The notes under the pieces are model-generated. The model did no database searches and had not been told where the DNA came from. It saw nothing but the letters and a program-made list of their open reading frames with translations. Below are positions 55,827-64,000 of a stretch of DNA of 64,000 bases, in pieces. Location: NCBI RefSeq assembly GCF_034676725.1, contig NZ_JAUCBR010000004.1:3686001-3750000 (forward strand). Direction: 5' to 3'. How positions within the stretch are numbered: the first letter of the stretch is position 1; each line of letters begins with the position of its first letter. This DNA comes from Denitromonas sp. GTDB taxonomy: Bacteria; Pseudomonadota; Gammaproteobacteria; Burkholderiales; Rhodocyclaceae. A program made the position numbers and the translations under genes.

Positions 55827-57107
55827 ATGCTCACTGACTTGAAGTTGAAGGCGCTGAAGCCCACGGGAAAGATCTACAAGGTTGCTGATCAGCAGGGGCT
55901 CTACGTCGCTGTCACGCGGACAGGAGTGGTCAGTTTCCGGTTTGATTACCGGGTGAATGGTCGCCGTGAAACCTTGGTGATCGGCCAGTACGATCCGAAT
56001 CTCGGGGCCAAGAAGCCGCGTGATCTGGTGGAGTTGGACTACGGGATGTCCTTGAGCCTGGCGGAGGCGCGACTACTGCTGGCGCGGGCGCACCGATCTG
56101 TGGAGCAAGGCGAGAGCCCTTCGCGTACCAAGGTTGAAAAACGAGTCGAGGCTGCGGACGCGTTAACGTTTGGCAAGTGGGCGGAAAAGTACTTCGCTGA
56201 AGCTGACTTGGCTGAGTCCACGCGGTCCATGCGAAAGTCGGTCTATGACCGCAACTTGGCGGAGGAATTTGGCCGGCTGAAGTTGGAAGAAATCACGCCG
56301 GTGCGCCTTATGGCGAGGTGCGAGAAGATCAAGGAACGGGGGGCCGCAGCACCAGCGGTTCAAGCGCGCGAAATCGTGCAGCAGGTTTTTCGATTCATCC
56401 AGGCGCGCGGACTGAAGATCGAAAACCCAGCGGAGGCGATTCGACCCAGCGCCATCGCCACGTTCAAAGCTCGAGACAGGGCCCTGTCACCGGCCGAGAT
56501 CCATACATTTTTCAATGCGCTCGACCAGACTGCGACCATGTCCACACTGCGTCTGGCGGTCAAGTTCATGCTGCTGACGCTGGTGCGCAAGTCGGAATTC
56601 ATCGAGGCGACATGGGATGAGGTGAACTTCGAGACGGCGATATGGACGATCCCGAAGGAGCGCATGAAGGCGGGACGCCCTCACAACGTGTATCTCAGCC
56701 AGCAGGCGTTGGATATCCTGGTCGCCTTCAAGACCTGTTTTAGTGCCAGTTCGTACCTGCATCCGGGGCGTTACGAGACGGAATTGCCGATCAGCGCGGC
56801 GACGTTGAACCGGGTCATCGATGTCACCGTGAAGTTGATCCGTGACCGCGGTGAAGACTTCGAGCCCTTCACTGTGCATGACCTGCGCCGCACGGCCAGT
56901 ACATTGCTCCATGAAGCCGGCTTCAACAGCGATTGGATCGAGAAGTGCCTTGCTCATGAGCAGCGCGGTGTGCGTGCGATCTACAACAAGGCCGAGTACG
57001 CCGAACAGCGAAGAGCGATGCTTCAAACCTGGGCCGATATGCTGGATGGTTGGATCAAGAGTGGCGCCAATGTGGTGCCCATCCGACGAGGTGTCGGCAT
57101 CGCTTGA
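55827..57107 (+). CDS. P4-type site-specific tyrosine recombinase (integrase)
   Basis: A 426-residue phage/ICE integrase: N-terminal DUF4102 DNA-binding domain (MLTDLKLKALKPTGKIYKV), SAM-like core-binding domain (KWAEKYFAEADLAESTRSMR), and the catalytic domain with Arg in TLVRKSEFIEATWDE, HDLRRTASTLLHEAG and Tyr in IYNKAEYAEQRRAML. All catalytic residues are present, so it is probably active. The ATG at 55827 is chosen as the start of the DUF4102 domain; the frame is open to 55770 but those codons overlap the repeat cluster. Confidence 0.95.
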   Translation: MLTDLKLKALKPTGKIYKVADQQGLYVAVTRTGVVSFRFDYRVNGRRETLVIGQYDPNLGAKKPRDLVELDYGMSLSLAEARLLLARAHRSVEQGESPSRTKVEKRVEAADALTFGKWAEKYFAEADLAESTRSMRKSVYDRNLAEEFGRLKLEEITPVRLMARCEKIKERGAAAPAVQAREIVQQVFRFIQARGLKIENPAEAIRPSAIATFKARDRALSPAEIHTFFNALDQTATMSTLRLAVKFMLLTLVRKSEFIEATWDEVNFETAIWTIPKERMKAGRPHNVYLSQQALDILVAFKTCFSASSYLHPGRYETELPISAATLNRVIDVTVKLIRDRGEDFEPFTVHDLRRTASTLLHEAGFNSDWIEKCLAHEQRGVRAIYNKAEYAEQRRAMLQTWADMLDGWIKSGANVVPIRRGVGIA

Positions 57108-57282
57108 TGATGCGCGTGCTTACGCCGTCTGTATGGTAACGCCGGGAGAAACTATGCTCCTGACGCGATGGATGGGCGTAAGTCGGCCCTGTAGCGTTGA
57201 TCTTGCCGCTGTGCGCGACGCTGTCTGTGGCCCACGGATTCGTCGTTGAGTGCCGGGCGGCTGGAAGGTCGCTGTCCGCCGG

Positions 57283-57358
57283 ATGTCCGAAAAGTGTCTA
57301 CAGTTTTCGGACATCGGTTCTTGCCGAATGTCCGAAAAAGTTGTACAAATATCGGACA
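57283..57358. promoter_or_regulatory. tandem inverted-repeat operators of the abiE operon
   Basis: Two inverted repeats: ATGTCCGAAAA/TTTTCGGACAT (57283-57293/57304-57314) and TGTCCGA/TCGGACA (57329-57335/57352-57358), centres 45 bp apart. A promoter-like TTGCCG-17-TACAAA (57321-57349) overlaps the second, and another half-site overlaps the abiEi start. AbiEi antitoxins are known to bind such repeats and repress their own operon. The stretch 57108-57282 shows no gene. Confidence 0.75.
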
Positions 57359-57368
57359 AGGTGCCCCT

Positions 57369-58091
57369 ATGTCCGATCTCAAATCCGCCATCTCCTCGCA
57401 GATCACCGCCGCCGGTGCCGGCCCTGTCTGGGTGCCGACCGACTTCGCACACCTCGGCAACCGTGATGCGATCGACAAGACGCTTCAACGCATGGTGCTG
57501 GCGGGCGACCTGCGTCGTATCGACCGTGGGTTGTACGACAAACCCACTATTAACCGTCTGACCCAGCGTCCCACCACCCCGGACTATCGCGCAATCGTCG
57601 AGGCCATTGCTCGGCGCGACCAACTGCGTCTGTTGGTGGATGGCATGACGGCGGCCAACGATCTCGGCTTGACGGACGCCGTCCCGGCCCGCGTCACCAT
57701 CCACACCGATGCACGCCGCCGGGCGATCAAACTCGACAAGCTGACCATCGACTTCAAGCAGACCGCGCCCAGTCGTCTCTACTGGGCCGGTCGTCCCGCC
57801 ATGCGGGTCGTACAAGCGCTGCACTGGCTGAAAGACACGTTGGTCTCCGACCGCGACCGCATCCTGAACCGCCTGAGCCAACTGCTGGCCGATCCGACCC
57901 ATGGCATGGCACTCCGCCAGGATCTGCTTGACGGGTTCAATACCTTGCCAGCGTGGATGCAAAGCCTGATCCGTGAGCTGCCCGAATGCGACCCGCTGGC
58001 CACCGTGGCCAAGAAGACTCCGCAACCGCGAAGCAGCGTGAAGCGATCGGCGAGTCCCGGTTCCCTTGGAAGCGCAGGGAGGGCCAGTTGA
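57369..58091 (+). CDS. AbiEi-family antitoxin (DUF6088)
   Basis: A 240-residue protein with an N-terminal winged-helix domain (SDLKSAISSQITAAGAGPVW, then RIDRGLYDKP) and a C-terminal domain typical of AbiEi antitoxins, which act both as type IV antitoxin and as transcriptional repressor. Start at 57369, where ATG overlaps an operator half-site. It ends in a very basic tail and overlaps the toxin start. Resides in the ICE's cargo region and probably stabilises it or confers phage abortive infection. Confidence 0.85.
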   Translation: MSDLKSAISSQITAAGAGPVWVPTDFAHLGNRDAIDKTLQRMVLAGDLRRIDRGLYDKPTINRLTQRPTTPDYRAIVEAIARRDQLRLLVDGMTAANDLGLTDAVPARVTIHTDARRRAIKLDKLTIDFKQTAPSRLYWAGRPAMRVVQALHWLKDTLVSDRDRILNRLSQLLADPTHGMALRQDLLDGFNTLPAWMQSLIRELPECDPLATVAKKTPQPRSSVKRSASPGSLGSAGRAS

Positions 58092-59158
58092 ACCCATCCT
58101 TCCGTGAGGTGATCACCGCCGCCGACGCCGACCGGCTCGATCTATTTCTGGGCGCTGCTGCCCGTCTCGGCACGGCGGTCCAGAACGTCGAAAAGGACTT
58201 CTGGGTCTGCTGGACCCTGGACGTGTTGTTCAACGGCTTGGCGGCGGGCGGGCCCCGGCTTCTGTTCAAAGGGGGCACTTCTCTGTCCAAGGCGTTCGGC
58301 CTGATCTCCCGTTTTTCCGAGGACATCGATATCACGGTCTTCCGGGACGACTTGGGGCAAGCGGCCGACGTGGCGGAACTGGAAGCCTTGAGCGGGAAGA
58401 AACGTCGTGCGCGTCTTGAATCCATCCGCACGGCGTGCCAAGCGTACATCGCCGGCCCTTTGACGAACCAATTCACCCTAGTCGCCGCCGCCGTCATCCC
58501 GCAAGGGCGTTTCCGGTTGGAACTCGACCCGGACGACAAGGACGGCCAGAGCCTGCTGTTCTGGTATCCCGCCGTCACGCCCGCGGCCGACAGCTACATC
58601 CGCTCAGCCGTCAAGATCGAATCCGGTGCGAAATCGGCGCTGGACCCGCACATCGTAGCTTCGGTCGTACCGTACGTCGCACAAGATCTGCCCGGGTTGG
58701 ATCTGGCGGTGGGTAACGTCACCACCGTGAAGCCAGAGCGCACTTTCTGGGACAAGATCATCATCCTGCACGGCCTGCGACAGTGGCACGACCGCCGCGG
58801 CGAACTGCGGCACGGCGGACAACGTGTCTCGCGCCACTACTACGATGTGCACCGCCTGATGCAGGCATCGGCATCGTCCGAGTGGCAAGCCGATCATGCG
58901 CTCGCCATCGACTGCGCCCAGCACGCGAGGCTCTTCTTCGGCAGTGCCGACCTGGGGCTGGATGCCGCCCAACCCGGCACATTCACGCTCGTACCCAGTC
59001 CGGCGATGGGTGAAGCGCTCGCCAAAGACTACGCAGCGATGGCTGGCATGGTCTTCGGCGAAGTTCCCCAGCTTGACGCGGTACTCGCCAGCGTCGAGCG
59101 CTTCGAACAGATCGTCAATGGGGCAGCGGTTGCCGCATCGCTCGCGCCGAAGGACTGA
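58088..59158 (+). CDS. AbiEii/AbiGii nucleotidyltransferase toxin
   Basis: A 356-residue toxin of the AbiEii family with the nucleotidyltransferase core FKGGTSLSKAFGLISRFSED followed by IDI: the conserved GGTSLSK and D-x-D acceptor. AbiEii-type enzymes (MenT-like) transfer nucleotides to tRNA and stop growth. The TTG at 58088 is chosen as start; AGGGAGGG lies just upstream, and the TTGA overlap with the antitoxin stop fits coupling. An upstream ATG would overlap the antitoxin by 100 bp. Confidence 0.85.
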   Translation: MNPSFREVITAADADRLDLFLGAAARLGTAVQNVEKDFWVCWTLDVLFNGLAAGGPRLLFKGGTSLSKAFGLISRFSEDIDITVFRDDLGQAADVAELEALSGKKRRARLESIRTACQAYIAGPLTNQFTLVAAAVIPQGRFRLELDPDDKDGQSLLFWYPAVTPAADSYIRSAVKIESGAKSALDPHIVASVVPYVAQDLPGLDLAVGNVTTVKPERTFWDKIIILHGLRQWHDRRGELRHGGQRVSRHYYDVHRLMQASASSEWQADHALAIDCAQHARLFFGSADLGLDAAQPGTFTLVPSPAMGEALAKDYAAMAGMVFGEVPQLDAVLASVERFEQIVNGAAVAASLAPKD

Positions 59159-59163
59159 GCTCC

Positions 59164-59322
59164 GTGAACGACTACTTCAGCGGCCGGGAGAATGGGCCGC
59201 GGGCACGAACCGAGCAGGTGATTTCACCCGCCGTCTGGGCAGGCTTGGAAGCCCTTGGCGGTGGAAATGCGAATGGGGTAGTGTTCCTGGGCTTGAAGCC
59301 TGCACCGTCCGATGTAGGCTGA
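59164..59322 (+). CDS. possible small gene or truncated remnant, 52 aa
   Basis: GTG-started frame of 52 residues (NDYFSGRENGPRARTEQVI, then SPAVWAGLEALGGGNANGVV) in the 180-bp gap after the AbiEii gene. It reads like the N-terminus of a longer protein, but there is no known family and only a weak ribosome-binding site. Real coding status is uncertain. Confidence 0.3.
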   Translation: MNDYFSGRENGPRARTEQVISPAVWAGLEALGGGNANGVVFLGLKPAPSDVG

Positions 59323-59338
59323 CACCGAGGAGGCCGAA

Positions 59339-59656
59339 ATGAGAAAACTCGTTGTCATCGGATTCGTTATGGCAGGGGCGGCCATTGGCTTGTTGTCGTC
59401 GCTTGGCGAGACATTGGCCCTCAAAGTGTTCATGATGGGGCTTGGCGCCCTTATCGGCGCAATCGCTGGCGCGGCCCTGTCGCGAATCGGTCGCGGTCGC
59501 CCGACGCCTCGTCGAGACGACGCCCTCCGCGGGCTCGGTACCTCCTCGGAAGACCTCATGGAAAACTACTGGCGCGACGAGGGCCATCCGCAGTTCATGA
59601 AGCCGCCATCGCCCGACAGCAAACAGTTCGGCGGAACTGGCGGAATGGCCGATTGA
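59339..59656 (+). CDS. small membrane protein of the ICE, 105 aa
   Basis: Begins with a strong GAGGAGG ribosome-binding site. Two hydrophobic segments (about residues 4-22 and 28-48: LVVIGFVMAGAAIGLLSSLG and FMMGLGALIGAIAGAALS, glycine-zipper-like), then a charged tail ending GGTGGMAD. No known function. Its stop codon directly abuts the convergent traG stop. Confidence 0.75.
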   Translation: MRKLVVIGFVMAGAAIGLLSSLGETLALKVFMMGLGALIGAIAGAALSRIGRGRPTPRRDDALRGLGTSSEDLMENYWRDEGHPQFMKPPSPDSKQFGGTGGMAD

Positions 59657-62434
59657 TCATTCGTCCTTTCGAAGCAGATCTTTCACCACTTCCTTCGCGT
59701 TGTCGATCGATGCTGCGCCATCATCGACCACCTGCTTGCCCGATTGCTTGAGCAGGGATTTCTTGGTGGCCAAGGTGCCATCCGCGGTGTCGACGATCTC
59801 TGCCTTTCGGTCAAAGGTGGATCTGGCCGAAGCGGTTTCATTCCTGATGGCCTTGCCCTCAATCTGTACGTCGTGTCGCAGCGAAGGCGGGCTCGTGTCC
59901 GAGTGAGCGCTCGGTGCGGGTCGGTTGGAGTGCGCAACTGTTGCGCGGTGCTGTTGATCCGAGGCCGAGAGATCGGGCGACAGGGCCGGGTCCGAGGCAT
60001 GCCGATCGTGCAGGATGCGCACGCCGTCGAACGAAGTGGGTAGAGCGGTGCCATCGGAAAACACCCGGTTTGGCCTGAGGCCTTGGCGAGCGAGTTCTGC
60101 CTCAAACATGGAGAGCGCCGAGGCGCTGTCGCCGCCATACTGCTCAGCGTAGCGCAAGAACATCTCCAGGTTGTGCGGGTCCTGAGCGATATCAATGGAA
60201 AGGGATTCTCCGCGGTCCCTGGCCAGCGAGAGACGCTCCGCAAAGGCCGTTCTTTCAGCGAAAGTGGCATCGGCCCGCTCGGCTCGAGACACGGCGCTGG
60301 AGAGCCGCGACGACATTTCCTGGGCCTCGCGGGAGTCCTTGGCGAAACTGTTGATGAGGCTCGAATCGCGCGACACCCGATCGCCAAACTGCTTGAACTC
60401 CGCAATCTGCTCTTGTGTGAGGCTGTTGAGCACCTTCTGCTGGGCAGCCGATAGACCCGACATGTAGTTCTTCCCGGCGCGGGCCTGAAGTTCCGCGCCC
60501 GCTACGGGGGTATTGATCCCCAGGTGGCCAGCAGCACCGAAGGCGATCTGCGCTACTTGGCTCTGGGTCAAGCCCGTGCTGTCCGCCACGTTTTTCGAGA
60601 TCTGATCCAGCCGGTTGAGTGTTTTGCCCATTTGCTCGAAGCTGCTTGAGACTGTGCCGCTGCTGCTGCGTAGGGATCGCAGTTTTGCCAGGCCTTGTGT
60701 AAAGGTCTCGGTGAGCGCCGCCGATCGCTCGGTATTTGCGGAGATTGCCTCGCCGCGCGCAGCATCGGCTTGCCGACTGGCCTGCACTACATCCTGCTCG
60801 GACACACGCATCGAGACCATCCGCGACGCAAAGCCCTGGTTGCGCAGCAGGCTGACGGCCGTCCGCCCGGTCAGGGCATTCGACGAGAAGGTGTTCCCGC
60901 TCAGGTCGTTTTGCCAGCTGTGCATGAAGGCCGAGCTGCGGTTGGGCGCCAGGTGCATCTGGTCCATCCCCACGTTCCCCATGGAGACGTTGCCGACGGT
61001 CGAGGCCGAGGTGCCACCCGCGATCATCGCCTGCAGGCCCGACAGGCCGCCGACCAGCGCCGTCCCGAAGTTTTCCATACGCTTCAAGGCCGCCCAGGCG
61101 ATGAAAGGGATACTCATCGCCAAGTAGCCGACGACGGCCTCGCCCGAGATCGCGCGCGAATAGATTGTCGAGGCGGTCTGCAGGGCCAGTGCCTTGGTGC
61201 CGGTACCGAGGTCCGCCGCGGCCGCCAGATCGTAGGCCGCGTAGATCGAGGCCATGTAGTTGAGGATGGCGTAGAGCGGGGGCCAGAGTTGGATCCAGAT
61301 CAGCACCGCCGCGTAGCCCTTGAAGGCGATCATGGTCTCGCGGCCGCTGGTAAGCAGGAGGAGCAGGACGAAGAGCGGAAACATCGCGTAGGTCACCGCC
61401 TCGACCACGTTGCGGAACACCGGCAGGGCCTGCTCGGCCACCTTCCCGAAGTTGAGCCAGGTCGCGTTCTGCTGGGCCACGGCTTGGGCGCGGCCGACCG
61501 CCAGCACCATGGCCGCCGGATCGTTGACCTTCTGGCCGACGATCTTGCTGGTGTCGTCGATCGCATTGAGCATGGCGTTCTGCCGGATGAGATCGGCGGC
61601 GGTGGCAGCAGCAGTAGCGATGTTGCTCTTGAGATAGGCCTGCTGGATCTGGCCGGCGATGGCCGCCGCCGCCGCGGCGCCCGGCAAGGTCGGATTGAGC
61701 TGGAAGGCGAGTCGCCCCTCGATACGAGTGATCTGGGCCGGCAGTCGCCCGTTGAGGCTCTGATAGACGTTGGGGCAGGTGTCGACGCCGACACTGCCGC
61801 CCGCGCTGGTGAGAGTGCTGAAGCGCGCAGGGTTGGGCGAAGCCATCAACGGCCAGACATCGTCCGACGTGGAGAATGCGGCCGGATCGAGAGTGCCGTC
61901 GATGAGGTCGTAGGTGGTGCAGTTGTGGATGAAGTTGATGAGGTCGGTGCGGAACGCCGGGTCCTGGAACACCACGTTGCCGGTCTCGCGGATCAGGCGG
62001 TTGCCGAACATCAGTCCGTTCTGCTGGTAAGAGAGCTCGGCCGGCAGCGCGCCGATGCCCGGAATGACCTGGAACGCCGTCTCGAACAACCCGGTCAGCG
62101 TGTGGCCGATGGTGCTGGTGAGGCTGCCCAGCAGGGCCACGCCGAAGGGCACGTTGTCGACCACTTTGACCGCGGAACCGCCGGTCTTGTCCACAATGCC
62201 GACGGTGACCTTGGGTACGATCAGCACCGAGAACACCAGCACCACGGTGGCCAGCCACTTCCAGCCCTGCAGTTTCTCGGGGGCGAAGGCGTAGGCGATG
62301 AGCGCCGCGACGAAGCCGCAGAAGGCGACAGCCGCCACCGCCGCCGCATAGTCGCTCGACGCATGGATGGCCGCCGCTGCGTTAAAGACGCCGAACAGGC
62401 TGTCGGCGTTCTGGTAGGCATAGATCTCCCACAT
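59657..62434 (-). CDS. traG: conjugal transfer protein TraG (N-terminal type)
   Basis: A 925-residue membrane protein of F-type conjugation systems: starts MWEIYAYQNADSLFGVFNAA, with several membrane helices in the first 130 residues (about 33-54, 62-80, 96-125) and more near 340-460. A long hydrophilic, serine/alanine-rich coil region follows, typical of TraG_N proteins that take part in mating-pair stabilisation and entry exclusion. Upstream traH lies 33 bp away on the same strand. Confidence 0.9.
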   Translation of the reverse strand: MWEIYAYQNADSLFGVFNAAAAIHASSDYAAAVAAVAFCGFVAALIAYAFAPEKLQGWKWLATVVLVFSVLIVPKVTVGIVDKTGGSAVKVVDNVPFGVALLGSLTSTIGHTLTGLFETAFQVIPGIGALPAELSYQQNGLMFGNRLIRETGNVVFQDPAFRTDLINFIHNCTTYDLIDGTLDPAAFSTSDDVWPLMASPNPARFSTLTSAGGSVGVDTCPNVYQSLNGRLPAQITRIEGRLAFQLNPTLPGAAAAAAIAGQIQQAYLKSNIATAAATAADLIRQNAMLNAIDDTSKIVGQKVNDPAAMVLAVGRAQAVAQQNATWLNFGKVAEQALPVFRNVVEAVTYAMFPLFVLLLLLTSGRETMIAFKGYAAVLIWIQLWPPLYAILNYMASIYAAYDLAAAADLGTGTKALALQTASTIYSRAISGEAVVGYLAMSIPFIAWAALKRMENFGTALVGGLSGLQAMIAGGTSASTVGNVSMGNVGMDQMHLAPNRSSAFMHSWQNDLSGNTFSSNALTGRTAVSLLRNQGFASRMVSMRVSEQDVVQASRQADAARGEAISANTERSAALTETFTQGLAKLRSLRSSSGTVSSSFEQMGKTLNRLDQISKNVADSTGLTQSQVAQIAFGAAGHLGINTPVAGAELQARAGKNYMSGLSAAQQKVLNSLTQEQIAEFKQFGDRVSRDSSLINSFAKDSREAQEMSSRLSSAVSRAERADATFAERTAFAERLSLARDRGESLSIDIAQDPHNLEMFLRYAEQYGGDSASALSMFEAELARQGLRPNRVFSDGTALPTSFDGVRILHDRHASDPALSPDLSASDQQHRATVAHSNRPAPSAHSDTSPPSLRHDVQIEGKAIRNETASARSTFDRKAEIVDTADGTLATKKSLLKQSGKQVVDDGAASIDNAKEVVKDLLRKDE

Positions 62435-62467
62435 GGCCGTCCTTCTCCTCGCGCGATCCCGTCGGCG

Positions 62468-63928
62468 CTACTGCGCCAGATAGGCGGCCTGCTGGCCGAG
62501 CATGTCCATCACGTGCTGCGGCATGCTGGAACGCAACTGGCGTTCGAGCTGTTCCAGGTGGCTGGCTACGGCCCGGAAGGAGCCCACCTTCTGGTACAGC
62601 AGGTTCTTTTCCTGAGAGATTTGCAGGAGCATCGCCTGGGCGCGCTGGCGGACCTGATTGGCCTGCTCGCGTTGCGTCTGCTGCAGCGTGTAGTTCTTGT
62701 CCAGGGCGGCCATGCCCAGACGCAGGTTGCGTTCGAGGAAGACGTAGGCGTAGTCGGCGGCGATGACGTCGCGGTACTGGGCGATCAGGCTGTCGGACAG
62801 CCCCGACCCCGGGATGCTGGTGCCGATGGACAGCATCTTGTAGACCGGTTCGGTGGTCTGGTTCACGAAGCCGACCTCGGCCGAGTTGTTGGGGATGGCG
62901 GTGCGCGAGGCGATCTTCTCCGCGATGGAGCGCATCATCGTCTCGACCTTGGCGGTGAAGGGCGTGTGGGTATAGGTGGTGTTCAGGCTGACCACGTCGC
63001 AGTTGGTGTAGTCGTTGCACTTCAGCATGTGCTGGATGACATCCGTGCCGCTCGCTGCGCTCTGGCCGTAGAGCAACTGGCTGATCGAAGTGAGCGTGGG
63101 CGCGATCGGCTCGGGGTCACGGGCCGATTCCTCGGGGTAGTAGATGATCGTGCCGACCATACTCATGATCAGCTCGCGCTCCTGGTCGTCGAGATAGGAG
63201 CCGGTGTACTGCAACGCTTTCCAGGTGAGGTTGCCGACGAAAGGGGCCTTGTTCTTCACGTTCGGATCGCTGGAGGCCCGCGCAGAGGACAGGATGCTGG
63301 GCCGGTCGGTGGCGCAGCGCCGGCGCGCCGCATCGCGGTCGCTCTCCAGACCCATCTCGATGGCGAGGTCGGCGCAGGTTTCCTGCGAGCTGTAGCCGAG
63401 CGACTCGGCGGCGGTGCTGACGATGGCCTTGGCGGTCTCGCACGAGTTGATGCGGGCATTGTTGATCCAGGTCTCCAGGCCCTTGGCCCATTTGGTGAGA
63501 CCGCCCAGCAGCGGCGAGACGGCTTCGAGCGCCAACTGGAAGGCGATGCCGGGCAGGGCGGCGGTGATGTTCCTCAGCATGTTCTTGAATTCCTCGGCCG
63601 AGATGTGGCTGAAGCTGCCGCCGAAGACGTCGATGCCGCCGCAACCCGCCTTGGCGCTGGGGAACTGGATGGCGGCGAGTTGATAGACCTTGTTGGGCGA
63701 GCGCATCATCAGGTTGCCGCCGGCATAGGTGTTGAAGGTCTGGCCGCGGAAGGCGCCGGGCGCGGTGTAATTGCCGATGGCGCCGAGGTTGTTGAACATG
63801 TCGTTAACCTCCGCGTTGAGGTCGCCGGCGTGCAGGGGAGCGGACGTGGCGACCAGCACCGCGGCCAGCGCGAACGCGCTCGTCCAGCGGGTAATGGAAG
63901 GGAGCGTCGGGCGTGGCAGGGTGGACAT
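62468..63928 (-). CDS. traH: conjugal transfer protein TraH
   Basis: A 486-residue periplasmic protein of the F-type mating apparatus. Signal peptide (SAFALAAVLVATSAPLHAG), then family motifs NTYAGGNLMMRSPNKVYQLA and GGIDVFGGSFSHISAEEF, as in TraH/TraW-TrbC complexes. Starts 11 bp after the stop of the next upstream gene, in the common traF-traH-traG order. Confidence 0.9.
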   Translation of the reverse strand: MSTLPRPTLPSITRWTSAFALAAVLVATSAPLHAGDLNAEVNDMFNNLGAIGNYTAPGAFRGQTFNTYAGGNLMMRSPNKVYQLAAIQFPSAKAGCGGIDVFGGSFSHISAEEFKNMLRNITAALPGIAFQLALEAVSPLLGGLTKWAKGLETWINNARINSCETAKAIVSTAAESLGYSSQETCADLAIEMGLESDRDAARRRCATDRPSILSSARASSDPNVKNKAPFVGNLTWKALQYTGSYLDDQERELIMSMVGTIIYYPEESARDPEPIAPTLTSISQLLYGQSAASGTDVIQHMLKCNDYTNCDVVSLNTTYTHTPFTAKVETMMRSIAEKIASRTAIPNNSAEVGFVNQTTEPVYKMLSIGTSIPGSGLSDSLIAQYRDVIAADYAYVFLERNLRLGMAALDKNYTLQQTQREQANQVRQRAQAMLLQISQEKNLLYQKVGSFRAVASHLEQLERQLRSSMPQHVMDMLGQQAAYLAQ

Positions 63929-63939
63929 GTCGTGGACTC

Positions 63940-64000
63940 CTAACGAAGGTCGATCTGCCGCGTCGCGCTGGGCAGCATTGCCTCGCCCTGCGGAGTCGAG
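63940..64000 (-). CDS. C-terminal end of a conjugation gene (probably traF)
   Basis: The tail TPQGEAMLPSATRQIDLR with its TAG stop at 63942-63940 lies directly upstream of traH. The position is that of traF in F-type systems, but 18-20 residues are too few to prove it. Confidence 0.55.
   Translation of the reverse strand, partial: STPQGEAMLPSATRQIDLR

Larger units (their letters stand above)
55607..64000. mobile_element. left part of an integrative conjugative element inserted at guaA
   Basis: From the guaA stop to the right edge: integrase with repeat-rich leader, AbiE toxin-antitoxin pair, small membrane gene, and traG, traH and a preceding gene of an F-type conjugation system. The combination of integrase beside guaA and mating-pair genes identifies an ICE; its far end and attR lie beyond the window. 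Confidence 0.8.

Noticed and set aside
55735..57358. CRISPR array from the short repeats near int and abiE
   Set aside because: Repeats are 7-11 bp, few, of mixed orientation and without uniform spacers; they fit protein-binding sites.
60695..63943. A 1082-codon forward frame opposite traG and traH
   Set aside because: Antisense shadow of high-GC coding; composition is low-complexity (G, R, D, V, H) and no domain is visible.

Overview
The window is GC-rich DNA of a betaproteobacterium, most likely a member of the Rhodocyclales (Azoarcus/Thauera/Zoogloeaceae relatives). This is judged from the protein families, gene neighbourhoods and codon bias; no database search was possible. There are three zones: a type VI secretion (T6SS) locus with effector islands (1-31000), a stretch of ordinary chromosomal housekeeping genes (31000-55600), and the left end of an integrative conjugative element inserted behind guaA (55600-64000).

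T6SS zone. Two divergent operons face away from position ~5750. Leftward: tssJ, tssK, tssL, a vgrG and the first codons of one more gene cut by the window edge. Rightward: a TPR lipoprotein, tssB, tssC, hcp, (a 13-bp stem-loop), tssE, tssF, tssG, tssH/clpV. No tssM, tssA or PAAR gene is visible, so the apparatus must be completed elsewhere. Right of clpV lie a frameshifted, apparently catalytically dead Tae4-like amidase, a second vgrG, a Coa1-like membrane protein, a 726-aa candidate effector with a convergent formylglycine-enzyme-fold lipoprotein, and a VasX-type pore-forming effector led by a truncated DUF4123 adaptor. Then come a DUF6708-type membrane protein (probable immunity), an orphan VasX-like C-terminal module and a second DUF6708 protein. 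Two duplicated fragments (207 bp of vgrG; about 127 bp of the VasX gene) and a decayed membrane-protein gene show that this island has been repeatedly rearranged by recombination among vgrG/effector cassettes.

Housekeeping zone. A voltage-gated K+ channel, tRNA-Val(CAC), gltX, mnmC, lysS, a GGDEF protein, a three-subunit MukBEF/MksBEF-like condensin operon with a small exported protein embedded in it, prfB with its programmed +1 frameshift, pstS with a Pho-box-like site, modABC with a ModE-like palindrome, smpB, ratA, rnfH, a DUF4124 protein, guaB and guaA.

Mobile zone. Immediately 3' of guaA are a P4-type tyrosine recombinase preceded by a cluster of GACGGTATC repeats, an AbiEi/AbiEii toxin-antitoxin pair with tandem operators, a small membrane protein, and leftward-reading traG, traH and the tail of an upstream gene (probably traF) of an F-type mating-pair system. 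This is the expected layout of an ICE inserted in the 3' end of guaA; its right end lies outside the window.
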